From positions 1 to 39,404 of the forward strand of contig PHCQ01000045.1 in the NCBI GenBank assembly GCA_002840835.1: a stretch of 39,404 bases of DNA, read 5' to 3'. Below are positions 1 to 8,308 of the stretch, one piece after another. The position numbers and the translations under genes were made by a program. This DNA comes from Betaproteobacteria bacterium HGW-Betaproteobacteria-16 (GTDB lineage: Bacteria > Pseudomonadota > Gammaproteobacteria > Burkholderiales > Burkholderiaceae_C). Every line of letters starts with the position of its first letter. Position 1 is the first letter of the stretch. The notes beneath the pieces were generated by a model. That model did not search any database and was not told the origin of the DNA. It saw only the letters and a program-made list of their open reading frames with translations.

Positions 1-43
1 GATGATAGTGCGGGTTCCCGTGTGAAAGTAGGTCATCGTCAGG
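1..43 (+). rRNA. rrf: 5S ribosomal RNA, 3' end only
   Basis: The window opens inside the conserved 3' part of a beta-proteobacterial 5S rRNA: the helix around GATGATAGTGCGGGTTCCCG, followed by GTGAAAGTAGGTCATCGTC and ending near AGGC. The 5' two-thirds lie outside the window, so this is the end of a ribosomal RNA operon transcribed on the plus strand. The exact 3' nucleotide (43 to 46) is a guess from the family. A strong hairpin follows directly. Confidence 0.85.
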
Positions 44-52
44 CTCTTACCC

Positions 53-100
53 AGCCCCCAAACCCCCTCGTGCCTCCCGGTGCCTGGGGGTTTGGGCTTT
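53..100 (+). terminator. Rho-independent terminator of the rRNA operon
   Basis: An inverted repeat runs from AGCCCCCAAACCCCC (53-67) to GGGGGTTTGGGCTTT (86-100), with one bulged C and a loop of about 18 nt, ending in a short T tract. It lies about 10 bp after the 5S end. The following 60 bp up to the convergent gene at 163 show nothing else. Confidence 0.8.
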
Positions 101-162
101 CTGGCTTTTGCGCATGAGCATCTGCAGCCGCCGCTGCCATCCCGGTCGCCACTATTGACAAC

Positions 163-1149
163 TCAGCTGTTGAAGACGAAATCTTCCTCAAGTCGCAGCG
201 CCCCGCTGCGCTCCAGCTCTTTCAGCAAAGGAACGAGGAATGCGGACAGGCCTTCTGGTGACAAAGGTGTGGAATTGCCCTCATTTGCAAGGTGCGTGAT
301 ATAGGGCGTATGCAGGCACCACTTGATTAGCTCTGAGCGGTGAATTTGCTGCCATTCCAGAAGCTTGAACTTCAAAAGCACTTTGAGCGCATGTCGCTTG
401 TGTTTGCTCGGGTTGTCAACAAATCCTGCCAGGCGGGATCTTGCTTTCGATAGCGCAGTCGGTACATCCTGAAAGACCGAACCGTGGCCGGGAATGACAG
501 TCAGAGGGGCCAGTCGCTCAATCATGTCCAGCGTGTTCGCCACATCCTGAAAAGCATCAAGGCCTTCGAGTTCGGGAAAGACCACGCCGAACCCGTTCTC
601 CCATAGAGCGTCCGCTGAAATGAGTACTCGGACTTGCGGTTGAAACAGGATGACTGAATGAGGGTCATGGCCTTCTGCAGCATGGACCTCCCAATGCAAT
701 GAACCGAGCTGTAATGTTGAACCAGGTCGTAGCAAATCTTGGAACGAAAACGGTGCGCACGACTGTCCGGTCGGCTCAAAGGTCAGTGCAACCGGATCCC
801 AATCACTGACCGAAGGCGCCAGACCGGGGGGAATCATGGTTCGCAGCCTGGGGTAGGCGGACTGCAATAAGGCATTGCCACCGCAATGGTCGCTGTGGAG
901 GTGGGTATTCAGCAAGAGATCTAGCGGATGATCCTTTAAAGCGGTGCGAACCAGGTTCAGGGTTTGATCCGCGTGGCTCACATAGCCTGAGTCAACCAAG
1001 GCGGATGGCCCATCCATTCCCTGAATGAGAATGTTGTTGGACGAGAGCCATCCCCTCTCAAAAATGGTGATGCCTGCCCGTTCAAGTTCCGGCAGAGTGT
1101 TCAGCACGTGTGCGTTGGTCATTGAGCGGATAGCCAAGCCGCTTCTCAA
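163..1149 (-). CDS. MBL-fold metallo-hydrolase, translationally coupled to the acyl-CoA ligase
   Basis: Metallo-beta-lactamase fold hydrolase of unknown substrate. The metal-binding motif THLHSDH is present with the following CGG. Further metal-site elements are AEGHDPHS, a SADALWENGFG segment holding the bridging Asp, and PGHGS. The C-terminal 90 or so residues look like the helical winged-helix tail seen in LACTB2-like and related hydrolases. The frame can begin at TTG 1149, which overlaps the ligase stop as TTGA, or at ATG 1122 (MTNAHVLNTLPE). The ATG gives the more usual N-terminus, while the TTG implies coupling. Being last in a run with fadD, it may act on acyl-CoA or an acyl ester, but that is inference from context only. 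Confidence 0.85.
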   Translation of the reverse strand: MRSGLAIRSMTNAHVLNTLPELERAGITIFERGWLSSNNILIQGMDGPSALVDSGYVSHADQTLNLVRTALKDHPLDLLLNTHLHSDHCGGNALLQSAYPRLRTMIPPGLAPSVSDWDPVALTFEPTGQSCAPFSFQDLLRPGSTLQLGSLHWEVHAAEGHDPHSVILFQPQVRVLISADALWENGFGVVFPELEGLDAFQDVANTLDMIERLAPLTVIPGHGSVFQDVPTALSKARSRLAGFVDNPSKHKRHALKVLLKFKLLEWQQIHRSELIKWCLHTPYITHLANEGNSTPLSPEGLSAFLVPLLKELERSGALRLEEDFVFNS

Positions 1150-2840
1150 GCCGCACTTCGGAGCACTCTCCTGAGAATCTTGCCCACGTTGGTCTTGGGG
1201 AGCTCGTCTCTGAATTCGATGTACTTCGGACGCTTGTAGCCTGTCAGGTTGTCATGGCAGTATCGAGCAACGTCTTCCTCAGTGAGTGTTGGGTCAGACC
1301 GCACGACAAAAATTTTCACGGATTCCCCCTGCTTGTCGTCCGGGACGCCGATGGCTGCACACTCGAGAATACCGGGGCAGAGTGACACGACGTTCTCAAG
1401 CTCATTGGGGAACACGTTGAACCCGGACACCAGAATCATGTCCTTTTTCCGGTCAACAATGCGCGTGTACCCCTGTTCATCCATGATGCCGATGTCTCCT
1501 GTGCGCATGTACCCATCTGGAGTGAAGGCGTTGGCTGTTTCGTCGGGCTGGTTGTAGTAACCCTGCATCACGTTTGGGCCTTTGATCGTGATTTCCCCCG
1601 ATGCGCCAGCTGGAACGTTCGCTCCATGATCGTCCTTGATAGCAACATCGATGCTAGGAAGAGGCAGGCCAATCGTGCCACTGAACGATTGCCGGGTCAC
1701 CGGGTTGTTCGTGCCAATAGCGCAGGTTTCACTCATGCCCCAGCCTTCAATCATGGGGCAGCCGGTGACTGCCAACCACTGCCGGGCCGTTCCTTCGGAT
1801 GCGGCCATGCCACCAGCTTGAGACAGCACCAGTGTTGAGAAGTCCAGTTGCCTGAACTGTGGATCTTGCAGGAGCGCGTTGAACAAGGTGTTGACTGCCG
1901 GCAAGATATGAAACGGGCGTCGCTTGAGCGTGGCAACAACTTTGGGAATGTCGCGGGGATTTGGTATCAGCGTCATATGGGAGCCCCACCGGATAGCCAG
2001 GAGGCTCAAGGTCAGGGCAAAGATGTGATACAGCGGCAATGCGGCAATGGCATTGACGGTGCGTACGTCGCCCACTCGAGAAACCGCAGGCTGGAACCAA
2101 GCTTCCGCCTGGAGGATGGCCGCGATGATGTTTCGGTGCGTGAGAATCGCGCCCTTGGACAGGCCGGTGGTTCCCCCTGTGTATTGCAGGAAGGCCACTG
2201 AATCAAGATTGGCCTGGCTGGGTTTCAGCGAAAGCCCCGCGCCTTGCTGAAGCGCCTGCCGGAAGCTGGTGATTGTTCTGGGGCCGTCCGGGCCGGACAG
2301 CGGCAATTTGTATGGTGGGACCATCTTTGCCAGGTGTCTGACAGCAAAGGTCAGCCACCGACCGTTCCAGAATCCGAGCATGTCGCCAAGGCTGGCGACA
2401 ACCACCACATTCACGGGCGTCCGGTCAATCACCTCTTCAAGTGTGGACGCGAAATTTTCAAGAATCACGATACCCTTGGCGCCTGAGTCGCACAACTGGT
2501 GCTCAAGTTCGCGGCTCGTGTAGAGGGGGTTGACGTTCACCACGGTGAATCCAGCGCGCACGATGGCCGCCATCACCACCAGAAATTGGGGCACGTTGGG
2601 CAACATGACCGCCACCCTGTCACCTTGAACTAGGCCTTGGCTTTGCAGCCATGCGCCGACGGCCGCGCTGTGCTCGTCAAGTTCGCCATAGCTCATCCAA
2701 TGCTCCATGCAGACCGACACGGGTTGACGTGCGTGCTTTCTGAAAGACTCTTCAAGCAAGGCCGCCAACGACCGGTATTGGTCCGGGTCCACATCATGCG
2801 GAACGCCAGCGGGATAGTGAGACAGCCAGGGACGGGTCAT
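1146..2840 (-). CDS. fadD: Long-chain fatty acid--CoA ligase (FadD type)
   Basis: Activates free fatty acids to acyl-CoA at the cost of ATP (AMP plus pyrophosphate), the entry step of beta-oxidation. It is probably peripheral to the inner membrane. The AMP-binding loop YTGGTTGLSKG is at residues 220-230, with the C-terminal signature DGYMRTGDIG and the hinge DRKKDMILVSGFNVFPNELE after it. The chosen start is ATG 2840, giving 564 residues beginning MTRPWLSHYPAGVP, which matches the typical FadD N-terminus and length (about 560). The frame remains open upstream to 3002, but that stretch overlaps the neighbouring gene and is not FadD-like. The downstream MBL gene overlaps its stop. The fad operon itself lies about 30 kb away in this window. 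Confidence 0.93.
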   Translation of the reverse strand: MTRPWLSHYPAGVPHDVDPDQYRSLAALLEESFRKHARQPVSVCMEHWMSYGELDEHSAAVGAWLQSQGLVQGDRVAVMLPNVPQFLVVMAAIVRAGFTVVNVNPLYTSRELEHQLCDSGAKGIVILENFASTLEEVIDRTPVNVVVVASLGDMLGFWNGRWLTFAVRHLAKMVPPYKLPLSGPDGPRTITSFRQALQQGAGLSLKPSQANLDSVAFLQYTGGTTGLSKGAILTHRNIIAAILQAEAWFQPAVSRVGDVRTVNAIAALPLYHIFALTLSLLAIRWGSHMTLIPNPRDIPKVVATLKRRPFHILPAVNTLFNALLQDPQFRQLDFSTLVLSQAGGMAASEGTARQWLAVTGCPMIEGWGMSETCAIGTNNPVTRQSFSGTIGLPLPSIDVAIKDDHGANVPAGASGEITIKGPNVMQGYYNQPDETANAFTPDGYMRTGDIGIMDEQGYTRIVDRKKDMILVSGFNVFPNELENVVSLCPGILECAAIGVPDDKQGESVKIFVVRSDPTLTEEDVARYCHDNLTGYKRPKYIEFRDELPKTNVGKILRRVLRSAA

Positions 2841-2946
2841 GGATCTGATGGAAAGGTTGACGACGTCATGGATTCTGTCTTGGCCTTGCCTGCGCGAACA
2901 CAGGGCGACCCCTAGGGAGGTGTCACCGAAAGCACAATGGCCGCCT

Positions 2947-3687
2947 TCAGCCCAGGCCGCGCTGGGTCTCGATCTGAAGCTCTTCGGCCACGACAGACAC
3001 ATCCGCCTCGAAGAACGCGTCTATCCAATGACGTTCGCGGGTCTGGATGGCCTGCATGAATTCGTCTGGATTGCGCATGGCTGCAAAGGAGTCAAATCCG
3101 CTCTCTAGAAAACCCTGTAAGGCGGACAACCCGGCCAAATGCGCCGGACGGCGCATCATCTTCAGACCCAGTCGCAGTGACGCGTTTCGCGTGAGCCGCT
3201 GCAACTCGCTGCCCATGTGTTGCACAACGGTCAGTTGCCGAAGCCGATCTTCGTGAGCACCTGTCCGGCGCCAGCTGATCACGTACCGAAGAGCTGCAGG
3301 GGTGTGCTCGGCTTGTGTCATCCAGTGGGAGGCCAGCTCATGATCGAGCACCTCGGTCAGCGCGTGTGTTTCAGCCAGGTCCACGGCCAGCGAACTCACC
3401 GCAGCCGGGAACATCCTTTCCAGGGCGCCGGCGATGCGGCCAAACTGCCGGTCGCGCTCGGAGAAGTCGTGCTCACCATAGAGCTCCTCAAGGAAGAAGC
3501 GTGTGGCGGGCGCGAATTGTGGCCTGGCAAGAAAGTCCGCATAAGTTCCTCTGAAGCGTTGGGCCTGCAAACGCTTGATGGCATGGACCGCTTGTGCCAG
3601 ACCTTGTTGCTGGGCACGTTCGCGCAGCTCGCTCACACGAGCAAGGTGCAAACGGATGGCATCAGCGGCGCTGCGGGAGGTGTTCAT
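2947..3687 (-). CDS. Conserved protein of unknown function
   Basis: A 246-residue soluble protein starting MNTSRSAADAIRLHLARV at ATG 3687; the frame stays open upstream to 3738 but the extra residues look non-coding. It is mostly helical and rich in Arg, Leu and Ala. It carries the block FFLEELYGEHDFSERDRQFG (about residues 65-84), which I associate with a family of uncharacterised Burkholderiales proteins. There is no signal peptide, membrane segment or recognisable catalytic motif. It lies 106 bp upstream of fadD on the same strand, so it could be the first gene of a fadD operon. It is divergent from the lipase-like gene at 3806. Function unknown. Confidence 0.75.
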   Translation of the reverse strand: MNTSRSAADAIRLHLARVSELRERAQQQGLAQAVHAIKRLQAQRFRGTYADFLARPQFAPATRFFLEELYGEHDFSERDRQFGRIAGALERMFPAAVSSLAVDLAETHALTEVLDHELASHWMTQAEHTPAALRYVISWRRTGAHEDRLRQLTVVQHMGSELQRLTRNASLRLGLKMMRRPAHLAGLSALQGFLESGFDSFAAMRNPDEFMQAIQTRERHWIDAFFEADVSVVAEELQIETQRGLG

Positions 3688-3805
3688 CTCGATGGCAGAT
3701 TGTGCGGTTATGCAGGGATACCTGTTTGAGCCAGGCAAGCGACCTTGTCTGCGTACCTGGCGTGCGATAGTTCAGTCTGTGAGCAACGATAGGCCCCAAG
3801 TATCC

Positions 3806-4741
3806 ATGACAGAAAAGCCTCCAATAGGTTCAGGATTGGCCCTTCTTCAACAGGCCCTGGTCATTGCGGCCATGTTCGGGGCCGTGGTCTGGATGTGGTG
3901 GTTCTGGTCGCACCCCGGATGGGTCATCGCTGGCGCGGCGGTTTTCCTGTTTGCACACGCCGTGATCCTGGCGATTGAATGTGTGATCGCTGCGACGATC
4001 AACCGATCGGACCCGGCCCCAACGGCAGGGTGGAAGGCATGGTTGGGCGCATGGTGGTCTGAGACGCGGGTGGCACCCATGGTGTTTGCCTGGAGGCAGC
4101 CCTTCTGCTGGCGCCTACTGCCTGACAACGAAACGCCGGCCGCCGGCACCGCATCCACTGCAGTGGTGCTGGTGCATGGATTTGTCTGCAACCGCGGCCT
4201 CTGGTTGCCCTGGATGAAAGCCTTGCGCGCGCAACAACTCCCGTACGTGTCGGTCAACCTGGAGCCCGTTTTCGGCAGTATTGATGCCTATGACGCCCTC
4301 ATCGAAGAGGCGGTCTGTCGGGCCGAGCGGCTGACAGGACGCCGACCTGTCGTGGTTTGTCACAGCATGGGTGGGTTGGCCGTTCGCGCATGGCTGGCCC
4401 GGCAATCCGACCGATCGCGCGTGGGGGCTGTGATCACCATCGGTACGCCGCACAGGGGCACTTGGCTGGGGCGCCTGAGCCGGGTGACCAATGGGCGGCA
4501 GATGCAGCCAGGCTGTGACTGGCTCGCAGCGCTCGAAGAACTGGAGCGGGCGCAGAGCCCGTCACCCTATGCCCACTTTGTCTGCTGGTACTCGAACACC
4601 GACAACATTGTGTTTCCAGCTTCTACCGCCACGCTGCCCGGTGCCGACAACCGGCTGGTGGCTGGCGCGGCGCACGTGGCGATGGCTTTTCATCCCGTGG
4701 TGATGGCTGAGTCCATGGCCTTGGTCAATGGCAAGGCCTAA
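3806..4741 (+). CDS. Membrane-anchored alpha/beta-hydrolase (lipase/esterase-like)
   Basis: A 311-residue alpha/beta-hydrolase starting MTEKPPIGSG. Two hydrophobic helices near the N-terminus (about residues 15-37 and 40-65) would anchor it in the inner membrane. The lipase-like core follows: oxyanion segment LVHGFVCNRGLW, nucleophile elbow CHSMGG with Ser187, probable acid Asp266 in NTDNIVFP, and His290 in GAAHVAMAFHP. The GTPHRGT segment is typical of triacylglycerol-lipase-like and PGAP1-like hydrolases. The frame is open upstream to 3575, but that part overlaps the divergent gene and is not credible. Substrate unknown; an acylglycerol or ester is likely. It converges on hpd. Confidence 0.85.
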   Translation: MTEKPPIGSGLALLQQALVIAAMFGAVVWMWWFWSHPGWVIAGAAVFLFAHAVILAIECVIAATINRSDPAPTAGWKAWLGAWWSETRVAPMVFAWRQPFCWRLLPDNETPAAGTASTAVVLVHGFVCNRGLWLPWMKALRAQQLPYVSVNLEPVFGSIDAYDALIEEAVCRAERLTGRRPVVVCHSMGGLAVRAWLARQSDRSRVGAVITIGTPHRGTWLGRLSRVTNGRQMQPGCDWLAALEELERAQSPSPYAHFVCWYSNTDNIVFPASTATLPGADNRLVAGAAHVAMAFHPVVMAESMALVNGKA

Positions 4742-4759
4742 CGTGGCTGAGGAGCCCCT

Positions 4760-4784
4760 CTGACACCTACGCAGGGGGTGTCAG
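4760..4784. terminator. Hairpin between convergent genes
   Basis: CTGACACC (4760-4767) pairs with GGTGTCAG (4777-4784) across a 9-nt loop. It lies between the stop of the hydrolase (4741) and the stop of hpd (4786), so it could serve both strands. No clear T tract follows, so the terminator role is moderate inference. Confidence 0.45.
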
Positions 4785-4785
4785 G

Positions 4786-5922
4786 TCAGGCCTCTTTGGC
4801 TACCGGCGCCAACACGCCGCGGCGCATCTGGTCCAGCTCCATGGTTTCAAACAGGGCCTTGAAGTTGCCTTCACCAAAACCCTGATTGCCCTTGCGCTGG
4901 ATGAACTCGAAGAAGATCGGGCCCAGCTGGTTCTCGCTGAAGATCTGAAGCAACAACTCGCCCGGATGGCCGTCCACCAGGATGTTGCGCTGCTTCAGGG
5001 CTTCCACGTCCTCGCCATGGTCTGGAATGCGCTTGTCGAGCAGCTCGTAGTAGGTGTCACTGGTGTTGAGCAATTTCACACCGCTGAGCTCCAGTGCGTC
5101 GACGGTGTCGTAGAGGTTGGTCGAGCCCATGGCGATGTGCTGGATGCCCTCGCCGTGGTAGCGGTCAAGGTACTCCTGAATCTGGCCGGACTTCTCGTTG
5201 CCTTCTTCGTTGATGGGAATGCGGATCTTCCCGCAGGGGCTGGTCATGGCCTTGCTCTTGACACCGGTGGACTGCCCTTCAATGTCGAAGTAGCGCACTT
5301 CGCGGAAATTGAACAGGCGTTCGTAGAAACCCGCCCACTCGTCCATGCGCCCACGATGCACGTTGTGGGTGAGGTGGTCGATGTAGGTGAGGCCATGGCC
5401 AACCGGGCTGAGTTCGGCGCTGGAGTCGGCAGCGAATGGCTCGAAATCCACATCGTAGAACCCGATGTTGCCGATGTCGCCCGTCTGGGCGCCATTCTTG
5501 CCGCGCCACTTGTCGATGAAGTAGATGATCGAATCACCAATGCCCTTGATGGCCGGGATGTTGAGCTCGCCAGGACCTGCAGCCTGTGCGTAGCCCCAGG
5601 CACCGAGCGAAATGGCGCGCTCGTAAGCAGCCTTGGCGTCCTGCACGCGGAAGGCGATGGCACAGACGCTGGGGCCGTGCAGCCGCGCGAAGCGCTGCGC
5701 GAAGCTGTCGGGCTCGGCATTGATGATGAAATTGATCTCGCCCTGGCGGTAGAGCGTGACGGCCTTGTGGCGGTGCTTGGCGATGGGTTTGAAGCCCATG
5801 CGCTGGAACAGGGTGCCCATGGCCACGGGATCGGGTGCGGCGTACTCGATGAACTCGAATCCGTCGGTGCCCATGGGGTTTTCCCAGACGGTCGAGGTCT
5901 GGCTTGGCAGGCTGGCGTTCAT
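4786..5922 (-). CDS. hpd: 4-hydroxyphenylpyruvate dioxygenase
   Basis: Converts 4-hydroxyphenylpyruvate to homogentisate, the committed step of tyrosine and phenylalanine breakdown. It is a non-haem Fe(II) enzyme of the VOC fold. The 378-residue product starts at ATG 5922 (MNASLPSQTST), preceded by GGAG at good spacing; upstream in-frame codons reach 6048 but lack support. The Fe ligands are visible as His183 (DHLTHNVHRG), His262 (GIQHIAMGS) and Glu339 (PIFFEFIQRKGNQGFGEGNF), the last within the C-terminal signature. Length and two-domain layout are normal for bacterial HPPD. It is divergent from an Lrp/AsnC regulator, the expected local controller. No other homogentisate-pathway gene lies in the window. 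Confidence 0.96.
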   Translation of the reverse strand: MNASLPSQTSTVWENPMGTDGFEFIEYAAPDPVAMGTLFQRMGFKPIAKHRHKAVTLYRQGEINFIINAEPDSFAQRFARLHGPSVCAIAFRVQDAKAAYERAISLGAWGYAQAAGPGELNIPAIKGIGDSIIYFIDKWRGKNGAQTGDIGNIGFYDVDFEPFAADSSAELSPVGHGLTYIDHLTHNVHRGRMDEWAGFYERLFNFREVRYFDIEGQSTGVKSKAMTSPCGKIRIPINEEGNEKSGQIQEYLDRYHGEGIQHIAMGSTNLYDTVDALELSGVKLLNTSDTYYELLDKRIPDHGEDVEALKQRNILVDGHPGELLLQIFSENQLGPIFFEFIQRKGNQGFGEGNFKALFETMELDQMRRGVLAPVAKEA

Positions 5923-6002
5923 GGTTGTCTCCATCGGTGTGGGTGAATGCGCCACTGTATCGGCGCAGCGTGTCACGATTCCGGCGTTTTGTGGCGGGCC
6001 GT

Positions 6003-6031
6003 TTGTCTGGATTGCAGAAAACCTGCAAAAT
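6003..6031 (+). promoter_or_regulatory. Candidate promoter of the Lrp/AsnC gene
   Basis: TTGTCT (6003-6008) and CAAAAT (6026-6031) are separated by exactly 17 nt. The implied start of transcription falls at or within a few bases of ATG 6039, and no Shine-Dalgarno is visible in the preceding 15 bases. The mRNA may therefore be leaderless. Prediction from consensus only. Confidence 0.45.
6012..6028. promoter_or_regulatory. Operator-like dyad between hpd and the Lrp/AsnC regulator
   Basis: TTGCAG (6012-6017) and CTGCAA (6023-6028) are perfect inverted arms around AAAAC. The 17-bp site fills the spacer of the predicted regulator promoter and sits about 90 bp upstream of the hpd start, as expected for an autoregulating Lrp/AsnC protein that also controls the divergent target. 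Confidence 0.6.
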
Positions 6032-6038
6032 CGCCCAC

Positions 6039-6512
6039 ATGCAAGCACTTGACAAGCTCGATCGACACATCTTGCGCAGCCTCCAGGCCGATGGCCGCGC
6101 CACTTACGACCAGATCGCGGAGGTGGTGGGGTTGTCCGCGAGTGCCGTGCTGCGGCGCGTGAAGCGACTGGAAGAGGCGGGCGTCATCGATCGGTACGTG
6201 GCGTTGGTCAAGCCGGAAAGTGTGGGTCTGGGGCTCACCGCCTATGTGAATGTCCGGCTTGAAAAACACACAGAGGCCAGCAAGCGCAATCCCATGGATC
6301 TCTTCCGGGCCAGCGTGATGGCCTGGCCAGAGGTGGTGGAGTGCGCCGCGCTCACGGGCGAAATGGATTACCAACTGAGGCTGGTCGTGGCCGACATGGC
6401 GGCGTATTCCCGCTTCATGATGGACACCTTGCTTCAGCATCCCAGTGTGCAGGACTGCAAGACCAGCTTTGTGATGGATCGCCTGAAGAGCACGACGGCA
6501 TTGCCAGTGTGA
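6039..6512 (+). CDS. Lrp/AsnC family transcriptional regulator, probable hpd regulator
   Basis: A 157-residue Lrp/AsnC protein. The N-terminal winged helix-turn-helix (LDKLDRHILRSLQADGRATY, then IAEVVGLSASAVLRRVKRLE, about residues 4-50) is followed by the C-terminal RAM ligand-binding domain (from about residue 65; AALTGEMDYQLRLVVADMAAY is typical). These proteins act as dimers or octamers that sense amino acids. Divergence from hpd suggests control of tyrosine catabolism with an aromatic effector; this is inference. Start is ATG 6039 (MQALDKLD); upstream frame to 5904 overlaps hpd. There is no visible ribosome-binding site, so translation may be leaderless. Confidence 0.92.
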   Translation: MQALDKLDRHILRSLQADGRATYDQIAEVVGLSASAVLRRVKRLEEAGVIDRYVALVKPESVGLGLTAYVNVRLEKHTEASKRNPMDLFRASVMAWPEVVECAALTGEMDYQLRLVVADMAAYSRFMMDTLLQHPSVQDCKTSFVMDRLKSTTALPV

Positions 6513-6582
6513 GTGCTTGCTTAGGTGGGGGAGGGTGACTCCGCCTGTCGGACCGATGCTCCTTTAGAGGAACGCGTCCTTG

Positions 6583-6603
6583 GTGATTTAGGGAAAACCC
6601 TTA
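6583..6603 (+). promoter_or_regulatory. GTGATTTAGGG dyad upstream of the GNAT gene (copy 1)
   Basis: GTGATTTAGGG (6583-6593), a 4-nt AAAA spacer, then CCCTTA (6598-6603) form a short dyad 10 bp before ATG 6614. The same 11-mer, followed by CCCTAAA, recurs at 32023-32046. I cannot name the factor; it may be an operator or a promoter element. Confidence 0.45.
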
Positions 6604-6613
6604 CATTCATCGA

Positions 6614-7324
6614 ATGGTCAATCCCCTTCACTGGTTCAAGCCCGGAGCGCCTTCGGTCGAGGCGTCCACGGGCGCTGCCGGCGCAGCCCCCGAGCCCGCC
6701 ACGCCAAAGTCGGTGGTGGTGCCCATTCGCTCCATCGGCCCGGCACAGGTGAACCGTGTGGTCGAGCACCTGCTCGCGCTTGAGCCCCATGACCGCTATC
6801 TGCGATTCGGATACGCCGCCAGCGACGAGCACATTCGCCGCTATGTGGATCAGATCAATTTTGATCGTGATGAGTTGTTCGGGATCTTCAATCGCAAACT
6901 GGACCTGATTGCCATGGCCCACCTGGCGTTCTCGGTGGATCCGCAATACAACAGTTGTGCCGAGTTTGGCGTGTCGGTGGCCAAGGCGGCGCGCGGACGC
7001 GGGTTTGGTGGCCGCTTGTTCGAACGGGCGGTGATGCACGCGCGCAATGAAGGGGTGGTGATGCTGTTCATACACGCGCTGACGGAAAACACCGCCATGC
7101 TCAAGATCGCGCGCAACGCGGGTGCAGTCATCGAGCGAGACGGCTCGGAGAGTGAGGCCCATCTGGTTTTACCGCCGGCGGATTTTGATTCCAGAGTGAC
7201 CGAAATGGTGAACCAGCACATGGCCTTCACCGATTACCATCTGAAGGCCCAGGCCAAGCAGTTCTGGGGCTTGTTGTCCCGCTTGCAGAACCGTCGAGAG
7301 GGTGAGCAGGCCAAAGCGGAATAG
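6614..7324 (+). CDS. GNAT family N-acetyltransferase
   Basis: A 236-residue GCN5-related acetyltransferase. After an Ala/Pro-rich N-terminus (about 30 residues), the GNAT fold carries the acetyl-CoA pyrophosphate loop in VAKAARGRGFGGRLFERAVM (about residues 118-137) and a C-terminal block ALTENTAMLKIARNAGA typical of the family. The acceptor cannot be told from sequence; EPHDRYLRFGY near the N-terminus is seen in bacterial GNATs of unknown substrate. It stands alone, downstream of the GTGATTTAGGG dyad and 92 bp upstream of the favoured corC start. Confidence 0.85.
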   Translation: MVNPLHWFKPGAPSVEASTGAAGAAPEPATPKSVVVPIRSIGPAQVNRVVEHLLALEPHDRYLRFGYAASDEHIRRYVDQINFDRDELFGIFNRKLDLIAMAHLAFSVDPQYNSCAEFGVSVAKAARGRGFGGRLFERAVMHARNEGVVMLFIHALTENTAMLKIARNAGAVIERDGSESEAHLVLPPADFDSRVTEMVNQHMAFTDYHLKAQAKQFWGLLSRLQNRREGEQAKAE

Positions 7325-7416
7325 CCCGAACCGGCCGTTTCATGGATGAGCGCCTTTGCATTGCTTGCGGGGCTTGCGTTATCCTTGCAAACTGTTTCAA
7401 CAACACTCCCCCTTCA

Positions 7417-8283
7417 GTGGCCGAATCCCCTCCCAGTCCTGGGCCGCAGCGCAGCCTGCGGCATGTCGACAAACGTGGTTTCCTTCAAAAGCTTGCGGAG
7501 TTCATCCACCCCGGGCCGGATTCCAAGGACGAACTGATCGAAACCCTCGCCGAAGCAGAGGACAACGACATCATCAACGCCGAGTCGCGGGTGATGCTCG
7601 AAGGAGTGCTCCGCATCGCGGACATGACCGCAGGGGATGTGATGGTGGCGGCGCCCCGCATGGATGTGCTCAGCATCCACGCCCCCTACGACGAGTTGCT
7701 GCACATCGTGATCGACACGGCACACTCTCGCTTTCCCGTGTACGACGGTGAACGTGAAAACATCATCGGCATTCTGCTGGCCAAGGACCTGCTGAAACTG
7801 CAGCGGGCGCCCGAGCTCAACCTGCGGGCACTGTTGCGCCCGGCCACCTTCGTGCCGGAAACCAAGGGCCTCAACGACCTGCTGCGCGAATTCAGGGGCA
7901 ACCGCAATCACCTGGCCATCGTCATTGACGAATTTGGCAGGGTGGCCGGCCTCATCACCATCGAAGATGTGCTCGAGGAGATCGTGGGCGAGATCGAGGA
8001 CGAGTTTGATGAAGATGAAGACGAGGGCGACATCTTTGCCCTGGCCGACAGCACGTGGCGCGTGAGCGGAGACACCTCGATTGAACGCATCAACGAGTCG
8101 TTCGGACTCAAACTCTCAGAAGAAGACTTCGACACCATCGGAGGGCTCATTGCCCACACCATGGGCCACGTGCCCAAGCGAGGCGAAGTGCACGAGGTCG
8201 AAGGCTTGAACTTCGTCGTCCTGCACACCAAGGGCGGTGCGGTGAAGTGGTTCAAGGTGATGCCTCGCGTGGCAGAGACCTGA
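7417..8283 (+). CDS. corC: CorC/HlyC-family CBS-domain protein
   Basis: A cytoplasmic protein with two CBS motifs and a C-terminal CorC_HlyC (transporter-associated) domain, family-annotated as magnesium/cobalt efflux. The core includes DMTAGDVMVAAPRMD, SRFPVYDGERENIIGILLAKDLL (first CBS), HLAIVIDEFGRVAGLITIEDVLEEIVGEIEDE (second CBS) and a very acidic linker DEFDEDEDEGD. The C-terminal domain ends KWFKVMPRVAET. I favour GTG 7417, giving 288 residues like E. coli YbeX; ATG 7342 is in frame but adds a Cys-rich stretch not typical of the family. lnt follows 25 bp later, the usual ybeX-lnt arrangement, so both are probably cotranscribed. Confidence 0.9.
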   Translation: MAESPPSPGPQRSLRHVDKRGFLQKLAEFIHPGPDSKDELIETLAEAEDNDIINAESRVMLEGVLRIADMTAGDVMVAAPRMDVLSIHAPYDELLHIVIDTAHSRFPVYDGERENIIGILLAKDLLKLQRAPELNLRALLRPATFVPETKGLNDLLREFRGNRNHLAIVIDEFGRVAGLITIEDVLEEIVGEIEDEFDEDEDEGDIFALADSTWRVSGDTSIERINESFGLKLSEEDFDTIGGLIAHTMGHVPKRGEVHEVEGLNFVVLHTKGGAVKWFKVMPRVAET

Positions 8284-8308
8284 CCGCGGGCGCGTTGCCT
8301 GGTCCAGC

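Noticed and set aside
7342..7416. Possible iron-sulfur-like CIACGAC at the N-terminus of CorC if the upstream ATG is used
   Set aside because: CorC family members do not have it and a downstream GTG gives the normal length; a single short CxxC-type cluster is not enough.
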